Source: Pleurodeles waltl (taxonomy: Eukaryota > Chordata > Amphibia > Caudata > Salamandridae). From it: a stretch of DNA of 64,000 bases. How positions within the stretch are numbered: position 1 is the first letter of the stretch; each line of letters begins with the position of its first letter. Shown piece by piece: positions 55,651 through 64,000 of the stretch. The notes beneath the pieces were generated by a model, which was not told the DNA's origin, searched no databases, and saw only the letters and a program-made list of their open reading frames with translations. The stretch spans positions 353,098,339 through 353,162,338 of the forward strand of contig NC_090451.1 of assembly GCF_031143425.1 (NCBI RefSeq). The letters are read 5' to 3'. Position numbers and translations under genes: made by a program.

Positions 55651-56667
55651 ATGGGTCAAAAGAAGGACTTGACAGGCTCAGAAAAGTCAAAAATAGGGAG
55701 ATATCTTGCAGAGGGATGCAGCACTCTTAAAATTGCAAAGCTTCTGAAGCGTGATCATCGAACAATCAAGCGTTTCATTCAAAATAGTCAACAGGGTCGC
55801 AAGAAGCGTGTGGAAAAACCAAGGCGCAAAATAACTGCCCATGAACTGAGAAAAGTCAAGCGTGCAGCTGCCACGATGCCACTTGCCACCAGTTTGGCCA
55901 TATTTCAGAGCTGCAACATCACTGGAGTGCCCAAAAGCACAAGGTGTGCAATACTCAGAGACATGGCCAAGGTAAGAAAGGCTGAAAGACGACCACCACT
56001 GAACAAGACACACAAGCTGAAACGTCAAGACTGGGCCAAGAAATATCTCAAGACTGATTTTTCTAAGGTTTTATGGACTGATGAAATGAGAGTGAGTCTT
56101 GATGGGCCAGATGGATGGGCCCGTGGCTGGATTGGTAAAGGGCAGAGAGCTCCAGTCCGACTCAGACGCCAGCAAGGTGGAGGTGGAGTACTGGTTTGGG
56201 CTGGTATCATCAAAGATGAGCTTGTGGGGCCTTTTCGGGTTGAGGATGGAGTCAAGCTCAACTCCCAGTCCTACTGCCAGTTCCTGGAAGACACCTTCTT
56301 CAAGCAGTGGTACAGGAAGAAGTCTGCATCCTTCAAGAAAAACATGATTTTCATGCAGGACAATGCTCCATCACACGCGTCCAAGTACTCCACAGCGTGG
56401 CTGGCAAGAAAGGGTATAAAAGAAGGAAATCTAATGACATGGCCTCCTTGTTCACCTGATCTGAACCCCATTGAGAACCTGTGGTCCATCATCAAATGTG
56501 AGATTTACAAGGAGGGAAAACAGTACACCTCTCTGAACAGTGTCTGGGAGGCTGTGGTTGCTGCTGCACGCAATGTTGATGGTGAACAGATCAAAACACT
56601 GACAGAATCCATGGATGGCAGGCTTTTGAGTGTCCTTGCAAAGAAAGGTGGCTATATTGGTCACTGA
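55651..56667 (+). CDS. Tc1/mariner transposase, full length (338 aa), DD37E
   Basis: This enzyme excises the element and inserts it at TA sites, binding the inverted repeats first. The first 110 residues are the paired-like DNA-binding part with two helix-turn-helix units (GRYLAEGCSTLKIAKLLKRD, residues 17-35, then around residues 62-105) and a basic linker (QQGRKKRVEKPRRK, 47-60). The catalytic core has Asp144 (VLWTDEM), Asp237 (FMQDNAPSH) and Glu275 (SPDLNPIENLW). I count 37 residues between the second Asp and Glu, not the 34 usual in Tc1. A Gly-rich turn (QQGGGG, 174-179) precedes VLVWAG. Length is normal and there are no stops or frameshifts. The ATG lies 17 bp after the inner repeat. It is alone in its element; any expression would come from the terminal region or neighbouring promoters. 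Confidence 0.97.
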   Translation: MGQKKDLTGSEKSKIGRYLAEGCSTLKIAKLLKRDHRTIKRFIQNSQQGRKKRVEKPRRKITAHELRKVKRAAATMPLATSLAIFQSCNITGVPKSTRCAILRDMAKVRKAERRPPLNKTHKLKRQDWAKKYLKTDFSKVLWTDEMRVSLDGPDGWARGWIGKGQRAPVRLRRQQGGGGVLVWAGIIKDELVGPFRVEDGVKLNSQSYCQFLEDTFFKQWYRKKSASFKKNMIFMQDNAPSHASKYSTAWLARKGIKEGNLMTWPPCSPDLNPIENLWSIIKCEIYKEGKQYTSLNSVWEAVVAAARNVDGEQIKTLTESMDGRLLSVLAKKGGYIGH

Positions 56668-56782
56668 TTTGTTTTTGTTTTGTTTTTGAATGTCAGAAAT
56701 GTATATTTGTGAATGTTGAGATGTTATATTGGTTTCACTGGTAATAATAAATAATTGAAATGGGTATATATTTTTTTTTGTT

Positions 56783-56994
56783 AAGTTGCCTAATAATTAT
56801 GCACAGTAATAGTCACCTGCACACACAGATATCCCCCTAACATAGCTAAAACTAAAAACAAACTAAAAACGACTTCCAAAAATATTCAGCTTTGATATTA
56901 ATTAGTTTTTTGGGTTCATTGAGAACATGGTTGTTGTTCAATAATAAAATTAATCCTCAAAAATACAACTTGCCTAATAATTCTGCACTCCCTG
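56783..56994 (-). repeat. Tc1 right terminal region with inner and outer repeats
   Basis: Inner repeat 56783-56804 and outer repeat 56970-56994 mirror the left end exactly over 22 and 25 bp. Confidence 0.85.
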
Positions 56995-56996
56995 TA

Positions 56997-58095
56997 TTGT
57001 GAGATTCCCCCCATCACCAGAATATTCCATATTCCATTATTCCAATCTCCTCTTGGTGGCAGATAGAGCTTGCCCCATTTTGTCAATATAGTCTGAGCAG
57101 CTGCTGGTAAAGCTATGGTAAGGTGTTTGGCATGTAATAATTCATATGATCCTCTGCCTGGTGGAGGCAATCCCAACAAAATAACTCCTAAGCCGCTTGC
57201 TATGGATATTACAAAGGCTTTCTGTATCTCCTAAAGTATGACTTCACAGAGTCTTTCTACTTTTGGGCAGTACCACAACACGTACGTCAATGTACCTGGT
57301 GCCCCCGCCAGCAGTTACAATCTCGCCTCTTATCCGACTCTGCTAGTTTCTGTGGCGCTCTTTACAAGTGAGAAGTTAATTTGCAAAATGTTTCATTTAT
57401 TTCACAGCTCTTAGCTGATATGCATGCCGATTGTACATTTTGCTCCATTCATCAATTAATTCTGTACCCAATTCCCTTTCCCATCTTACTAATGTTGTCA
57501 TTTTAGATAAAGTCTGGCTATCTACTAGCTTTTTATCTATGGTTGATATCATGTGTTGGTTCATGTGTATTTTTAAGCTATTTGTCAGAGAGTACCAAAT
57601 ATCTAGATGCCTCCTCTTTCATGCTGGGCTAAAGAACCCAATGTCAGACTTGCATATATGCCAAAAATTAATTTTCAGTGACTTTGTATTGACTTTTGAG
57701 TTCTTTAAATTGCTCAATATGGCTACAGTTGAAAAGACCCCACCATTATACATTACCTGTCTTTCTGTGTTCTAAATGCATTTTTGTTCATGGCTGGTTG
57801 AAAATCTGGGTTGAAGCTGATAGGCGTGAAGAGGGAGGTAAATCATGCGAACCCCGCTGGGTTGCCACTTAGTCCCAAGTTGCAAGCGTGACGTGTGATA
57901 GAGGAGGAATATACAATCCCCAGCTCCTATGTCTCTAGGACATCCAAGGGATTTCCTGATTGATATAAAATGTTCTATTCCACAACAGTGTTTGTCAGTT
58001 TCAAGCTTTCCCTAATCTATTAGATATCTTAAAAGGGAGGCTGAATGGTTAGTTTGAATGTGAGGTATCGTCGGTTGTGTGTTGGTCTATATGTG
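56997..58095 (-). pseudogene. L1 ORF2 C-terminal part, broken
   Basis: Minus-strand text includes LTTLVRWERELGTELIDEWS (about 57510-57440), a WRGHQVH/CxWRG...T-type cysteine-region block near 57310, LWYCPKVERL-like text, and LGLPPPGRGSYELLHAKHL with KWGKLYLPPRGDWNN (57179-57030). These match the C-terminal domain of L1 ORF2, which follows RT. Upstream (58040-57900) lies GCPRDIGAGDCIFLLYH, resembling the post-RT region. The copy is interrupted on one side by the X pair and on the other by the Tc1 element, and also has many stops. Confidence 0.75.
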
Positions 58096-60452
58096 TGAAG
58101 GAGGCTGGCCTGGTTTGTAGCGGGTACCTAAGGTACTTACACCTTATACAAGGTCCAGTTATCCCTTATTAGTGAAATGTAGGCAGTGTCTAGCAGCTTA
58201 GGCTGTCTGGGGGCAGCTGTAGCAGAGCAGCCAAGGCTGAACTAGGAGACATGCAATTATAGTCATACAATACGTACACACAATAAAAGACAACACTCAG
58301 GGCCTGATTCTAACTTTGGAGGACGGTGTTAAACCGTCCCAAAAGTGGCGGATATACCACCTACCGTATTACGAGTCCATTATATCCTATGGAACTCGTA
58401 ATACGGTAGGTGGTATATCCGCCACTTTTGGGACAGTTTAACACCGTCCTCCAAAGTTAGAATCAGGCCCTCAGTGTTACCAAACATAAAGGTACTTTAT
58501 TTTAGTGTCACAAGGCCAAGATATCTTAGAGGCAATACTCCTTCTGGAGGTAAGTATTATACACAATATATACACTTGTAACTAAAATCAGGTAAGTAAA
58601 CAGTCATAGAATGATGCAAACAGTGAAAAACACAATAAATTGCAATGGGCATAGGGACAACACAAACCATATTCTAAAACAGTAGAATGCGAAGGTCAGA
58701 TTCCCCCCTAGGCAAGTGTAGTGTGTAGAGGGGCACTGGGACTGTAAGAAAACACCCAAGGTAAGTAAAGTACCCCACCCTAGAGCCCAGGAAAGAAGGA
58801 GTGAAGTACAGCAAGTTTCCTCAGAACACACGTTGTGATGAAGAATTATGCTAGAACCAAACAAGACTGCAAGCAACAAACAGTGGATTCCTAGACCTGG
58901 AAACCTGTGGAGAGGGAGAGACCAAGTGCAGAAGTCGAAGAAGACTCCAGGAAGAACAGGAGCCCCTGCCAACCGGGAAGAAGGTGCAAAAGTGGATTCT
59001 CTGGTTAGAAGAAAAGTACTGAAATGCACCAAAGAAGATAGCTGCGGGCTCCTGCTTGGTGCAAGAGATGTCCCACATCAAGTTGTTAAATGCAGGCTGT
59101 TTGTCTCATTGGATTCCGCCAACAAGCCTTGGTGCAAGCAAATACGCGGTTTGCTTCAAAGAGGAGCTGCCTGGACCCAGGGGGGACATGGGGGTCTCAA
59201 CTCAGACTGAGGAGACAGAGGGGGCTCTCAGCACTTCAGAGAGCCCTCAAAAGACCAGGCAGCGCCCACAGGAGTCCCAGAACATGGGGACAAAGAAGAT
59301 GCAAAGTGCAGTCATCGCAGCACTACACTGGAGGGTCCCACGCCGCCGGAGAACAGCTCAGAGAGCTGTGCGTCACAGGATGGAGTGCTGGGGACCTCTG
59401 CTATGCTGTGCACAAAGAGGTTCTGGAAGAAGTGCACAGAAGCTCAAGGAGCTGCAGAAGATGCAGTGGACAGGGGTACTGTCACAGCACAGGGAGGCAA
59501 GCGCTTACCTCCACCAAATTTGAACAGGTGGACCTTTGGACAGTCTGGGTCACTTCGGTCCACCACCTGTGTTTCAGGGATCGTCGACAGGAGAGGAGTC
59601 CCAGAGTACTGGTTGTCATCGCAGAGAGGTACCTACTGAAGCAGGGAAGTGACTCCGCCACTCCACGGTAGATTCCTTTGGTTCTTCTGGTGCAGGTTGA
59701 AGACAGGCAGTCCTCAGAGTGTGCACACCTTGGAAACTGTTGCAAATGCTGGCTAAAGCTGAAGTTGCAGGTCACAAGAGTCATCCTGGATACTTTGTTG
59801 CAGTTACAGCGGTTCCTGGATCAGTCTGTGGTTGATCTGACAGTCAGAAGCTGAAGCAGAGGATGCATAGTAGTCCTGGAGGAATCTTGCAAACCGAATC
59901 TAAGGAAACACCCAGAGGAGAAGACCCTAAGTAGCCCTGAGAGGGGAATTGGCTACCTACCTAGGTATGAACCTATCAGGAGGGGTCTCTGACGTCTCCT
60001 GCTGGCACTGGCCACTCAGAGGTCTCCAAAGGGTCCCCACACCTTGGAATCCAAGATGGCAAATGCCAGGGACACTATGGAGGAGTTCTGAGCACCTCCC
60101 CTAGGGTGGTGATGGACAGGAGAGTGGCCACTCCCCTTTCCTTTGTCCAGTTCTGTGCCAGAGCAGGGCCTGGGGGTCCCTGCACCGGTGTAGACTGGAT
60201 TATGCAAGGAGGGCACTGTTTGTGCCCTTCAAAGCATTTCCAGAGGCTCTGGTAGGATACCCCTCCCATGCCTGTAACGCCTATTTCTAATGGGAGAGGG
60301 TGTAACACCCCTCTCCTAAAGGAAATGCATTGTTTTGCCTTCTTGGGATTGAGCTGCTCAATCCCACGGAGGGCCGAAGCCTGTCTGTCAGGTGGCAGCA
60401 GGGGAAACCTCAGACAGCTGAGCACCCTTTCACTGCAATTTTCCCTACACCA
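58096..60452 (-). mobile_element. X-family element, copy 5, truncated, left arm of a head-to-head pair
   Basis: It starts TGAAGGAGGCTGGCCTGG (the U5-type end) and runs in minus orientation through the polyadenylation block (58488-58502), the TATTTAGGG region (as CCCTAAGTAGCC, about 59925) and the GC-rich middle, then stops near 60452 without reaching its own TG end. A palindromic MITE lies at 58300-58470. The junction with copy 6 is estimated within a few tens of bp. Confidence 0.75.
58300..58470. mobile_element. Palindromic 171-bp MITE inside X copy 5
   Basis: Two 77-bp arms, starting GGGCCTGATTCTAACTTTGG, pair with only one mismatch around a 17-bp centre (CCATTATATCCTATGGA). TCA flanks both sides (58297-58299, 58471-58473). 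Same family and length as 17226-17396, but this copy is almost undecayed. Confidence 0.92.
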
Positions 60453-62861
60453 GGTCACTTATAAGTCACCCCTTTTGTAGGCCTTGTAGCCCAGAGGGCA
60501 GGGTGCAACATAACTGTGTGTGAGGTCGCCCCTGCACTAGCAGTGTACTGGACATAAGTCATTACCTATTTCCAGCTACATTATGGCAACTCCGAACATA
60601 GGCATGTTTGGTAACAAGCATGTTGGAATCATACCCCAAGGCTTTGGCAAGCATTGGTTGTATGATTCCATGTACTCTAGGGGCTCCTTCGAGGACCCCC
60701 AGTATTGCCATTACAGCTTTCTGAAGGTTTCCAGGCAGGCCAAGCTGCTGCCTCCTCCCAGGTAAGTTTCTGCCCTCCTGTTGCTTGAGAAGCTTGAGCC
60801 CAGGAAGGCAGAACAAAGGATTTCCTTTGGGACAGTGGTGTTACACCCTCTCCCTTTAGAAATAAGTGTTACAAAAGTGTGAGGGGTAGCCTTCCCCAGC
60901 CTCTGGAAATGCTTTGAAGGGCACAGATGGTTCCCTCCTTGCATAAACCAGTCTCCATCAGTTCTGGGACACCCAGTCCCTGCTCTAGCGCGAAACTGGA
61001 CAAGGGAAAGGGGAGTGACCACTCCCTTGTCCATCGCCACCCAAGGGGTGGTAGTCAAAGCTCCTCCAGAGGGTCACTGGGTTTTGCCATCTTGGATTCA
61101 AGGTTGGCAGGGAACTCTGGGAGTATCTGAGTGGCCAGTGTCAGCAGGTGAAATCAGAGCCCTCCCCTCATAGGTGCTTACCTGGTTAGGCGACCAAACC
61201 CCCTTTCAAGGCTATTTAGGGTCTCTCCTTTGGGTGGTTCCTCAGATTTGGATTGCAAGACTCCAGCAGGAATCCTCTGCACCCTCCACTTCGACTTCTG
61301 AAGAAACTGCATATGGACTCTTGAGGACCCTACAAGCTGCAACAAAGAAGCAAGACGTCTTCTGCAACATTGTATCTCCAGCTCCTTCAAGCAACTGCAA
61401 CATTTCCCCTGGTCGTGCACCCTCAGAGGACAGCCTGTTTTCAGCCTGCATCAGAAGAAAGAAGGAATCTCCCTTGGAGTGAAGAAGTCACTCCCCTGCT
61501 TCTGCAGGCACCAACTACGATGACGACCGGCTGCGTGGATGCCCTTTCCTGCTGATCTGCATAGATCTTGCATCACAGGTGGTGGACTGAAGTGGTCCCG
61601 ACGGTCCCCTCTTCCAACTGTCCAACTTTGGCGGAGGTAAGACATTGCATCCCCGCCCAAGACAGTACCACCATGCACCACGTCTTTTGCAGCTGCCAAG
61701 TCTTGTTGGCATCATTCCTCCAAGATATTTGTGCATCTTAAAGCTCCGGTGCCCAGCACTCTATACTGTGACGCACAGCTTCCTGAGTGGTTCTCCGGCG
61801 GCGTGGGAGCCTTTCTTGTAGTGCTGCGTGTGCCTCTTTTGTAACCTTCGAGGCCCTGTCCTGTGGGAGTCCTGTGTGCACTGCCTAGTCTTCTGGGGGC
61901 TCTCTGAGTCACTGAGGGCCCCTTCTGGCTCTCCCTCCTGGGTAGAGTCCACCGGGTCTTTCCTGGTCCCCACCAGCGACATTTTCCGCTAACCACGAGC
62001 ATTGCGTGTGCCAAGGCTTGTAGGTGGACTCCGACGACACAAACCCGACTGCAATCTTCCATGTGGCCTGGCACATCACTTGCACCCTCCAGGAACCCGA
62101 CTTCGTGTTGACTTTTCTTCTTCACCAGTGGTTCACATTTTTCACCTTCATCGGGGTTTCTCATGCCCTTCCTGGACTCTTCTGTGCTTCTTAGACTTGG
62201 TTCCCTTTTTCCACAGGTCTTCTCGTCCAGGAATCCACTGTTGGTGTCTTGCAGTCTCTTCTGAATTTTGCAATATTGTTTTTTACTTTTCTGTGTGTGA
62301 TCTGGGAAACTTACTGTGATTTACTCCTGTTTTTCTGGTCGCTGGGGTGGGTTGTGGTACTTACCTTTGGGCTTTCCTAGTACTCCCAGCTCCTCTCTTC
62401 ACACTACACTTGCCTAGGTAAAGGACCGACTTTTGCATTCCACTTTCTTAGTATATGGTTTGTGCTCCCCCTAGGCCCATTTCTAACTACTGTGATTTTC
62501 ACTAATTGCACTGTTTTTATGCCTATTTCTGCATACTAGTGTATATATTTTGTGTATTACTTACCTCCTAAGGAAGTATAGTCTCTATGGTAGTTTTGGT
62601 ATTTGTGTCACCAAAATAAAGTACCTTTATTTTTGTAACACTGAGTATTTTCTTTCATGTGTGTAAGCACTAAGTGTGACTACAGTGGTATTGCATGAGC
62701 TTTGCATGTGTCCTAAATAAGCCTTGGCTGCTCATCCACCGCTACCCTTAGAGAGTCTGGCTTCTAGACACTGCCTACTCTACACCAGTAAGGGATAACT
62801 GGACCTGGTATACGGTGGAAGTACCAAAGATACCCACCACACACCAGGCCAGTCTCCTACA
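60453..62861 (+). mobile_element. X-family element, copy 6, truncated, right arm of the head-to-head pair
   Basis: It begins inside X (CACTTATAAGTCACC), has TATTTAGGG (61213-61221) and AATAAA (62615-62620), and ends GGCCAGTCTCCTACA at 62861. The first 600 bp of the X unit, including the stem-loops, are missing. It is inverted relative to copy 5. Confidence 0.8.
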
Positions 62862-63661
62862 GTATCCTGTTCTGGATTTTCATCTTAATTATAGCTATCC
62901 TGCTGAACCAAGTAAAGCGTTGCATACTCCATCTCACAAGATCCGATTTAATTTTCTTGATAAGTCAAGAATTATTGAGCGTTACCAATTTAGCGATACA
63001 ATAGGGTAATTTAACTCCAAGGTAAGTAATTGTGTCTCCTCTCGGTTTAGCAGATAGTATGTCTCGATTATTCTGCAATTGGTTTGGGGGGAGGCACAGA
63101 AGTAGCAGGGCTTCAGATTTGTCTATATTAATTTTGAATCCCACTATTTTAAAAATGTTCCAATTCTTCCAGTAGGGGGTCCAGTGATTCTACAGGACTG
63201 CAAGTCGACACTATAATATCGTACGCAAACACTGTGAATTTAAATGCGCGAATGCAAATATAAGGGGTAGGTAGCTTACAGCCCTGTCTCGTACCTCTTT
63301 CAGTGTTAAACTAGTTAGATGCTCTTCTGTGCTCTCAGTGCTTTGTAGCTAGCCAGAGCCAAGTTAAAAAAGCGAGCACCAAACCCCAATCTCTGTAGGT
63401 CTTTTTGCATCCAGGTCCAATCTACACCATAGAATGCTTTTTCAGCATCTAGCGAGAGGAGTAGGCTCTCGTGTCGAGGCATTTTCTATAATATGCAGCA
63501 ATTCTTTTGGAAATGTCACCACATTGCCTATCAGGGATAAAATGTGCCTCCTTTAAAGGCCTGACAAAGGACAAACAATTGGTAAGTTCTAGTATATGAA
63601 ACAGAGCCAGACAGATGAGCATTGGCACTAAGTTTGTTATGCCCCATGTACAGTGCCACAT
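62862..63661 (-). pseudogene. L1 ORF2 reverse transcriptase, broken
   Basis: Minus-strand frame 63661-63449 contains EAHFIPDRQCGDISKRI (the 'GFIPGRQ' block) and leads into SLDAEKAFYGVDWTWMQ (motif A, with the catalytic Asp, about 63460-63400). Motif C appears as FAYDIIVST (about 63235-63205), where the first Asp of ADD is replaced by Tyr. The domain continues to SDLVRWSMQRFTWFSRIAII near 62930 and is then cut by the X pair at 62861; the C-terminal part resumes at 58095. Numerous stops and frameshifts are present. Confidence 0.8.
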
Positions 63662-64000
63662 TGTTCAATATTCCATCTCAATGTTCAATGTATGTGTAAG
63701 GCTCTGAGGAGATATCTATAGGCAAAACCTGTAGTGCCTTCTGGGTGCTCTTCACTTCTAGATCCACCTACTTCAGTAGGATTCCACCTCACTACAGGAT
63801 GCTTTGTTTCTAGGCTTGGGACTTTCTCCTATAAATAATTGTTACTAGCCCAATTGGCTTAATGGATAAAATCCAATATTACATCTACCAGACTGTATTA
63901 GATTGTCAAACAAAAGTCATGGACTAGACACATTGTGTCCTGATGACAAGCAGCTAAATGTCCACCTTATCTTCAAGTTCTGTTTCGAAACTATGATAAG
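63662..64000. other. Unassigned end of window, possible SINE-like segment
   Basis: At 63846-63857 TAGCCCAATTGG is a perfect match to the pol III A-box consensus, followed by GGCTTAATGGATAAAATCCA, which resembles the head of the SINE at 17164. I found no convincing B box, so the call is weak. Confidence 0.3.

Larger units (their letters stand above)
55433..56994 (+). mobile_element. Intact Tc1/mariner element (1562 bp)
   Basis: The terminal inverted repeats begin CAGGGAGTGCAGAATTATTA and stay identical for 25 bp (55433-55457 and 56970-56994). TA duplications flank the element (55431-55432, 56995-56996). A second, internal 22-bp inverted pair, starting GTGCATAATTATTAGGCAAC, lies at 55613-55634 and 56783-56804, so each end has an outer and an inner repeat (IR/DR-like layout). 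The single ORF is uninterrupted. It sits in decayed L1 sequence, so it is one of the youngest insertions here. Confidence 0.97.

Overview
This window looks like nuclear DNA from a vertebrate with a very large, transposon-filled genome. The mix of DIRS retrotransposons, L1 and L2/CR1-type LINEs, long LTR-like repeats with TG...CA ends, Harbinger-like MITEs and a Tc1/mariner copy fits a salamander, most likely a newt of the Pleurodeles type. The species call is from memory of repeat families, not a search. I recognise no host gene, no intact tRNA or rRNA gene, no CRISPR array and no operon. The only intact protein-coding gene I can support is a Tc1/mariner transposase (55651-56667, +).

Layout. 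1-1590: a LINE on the minus strand with a broken ORF1 and, upstream of it, three tandem ~145-bp monomers that each carry a TATA-like box. 1596-1955: a piece of a repeat family I call X. 1956-5150: a decayed L1 on the minus strand. 5575-9465: X copy 1 (minus) holding a further insertion. 9466-20050: mostly unassigned DNA with a 1.2-kb pyrimidine tract, a tRNA-type SINE and MITEs. 20050-24100: a broken CR1/Jockey-like LINE (plus) split by a 1264-bp Harbinger-like element. 24103-26900: an L2/CR1-like LINE (minus). 26954-32077: two further Harbinger-like elements separated by unassigned DNA. 34724-45301: X copies 2 and 3, a related LTR-like element Y inside a minisatellite, and a third LTR-like element Z inside X copy 2. 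46423-54836: a DIRS retrotransposon (minus) with inverted terminal repeats, an internal complementary region, and gag, RT, RNase H and tyrosine recombinase remnants; X copy 4 sits inside its gag. 54837-64000: L1 ORF2 remnants (minus) interrupted by the Tc1 element and by two X copies arranged head to head, one of which contains a near-perfect palindromic MITE.

The genes do not work together as a pathway; the window is a stack of nested insertions whose order can be read from target-site duplications. The most interesting unexplained material is the X family: about 3-kb units with TGTAGGA...TCCTACA ends and 5-bp target duplications but no coding region, a conserved TATTTAGGG core-promoter-like box, a palindromic (two-strand) AATAAA signal, and a pair of stem-loops about 80 bp apart whose arms differ between copies largely by wobble-type changes. 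All homology statements are from reading the sequence by eye; none was tested with alignment software.
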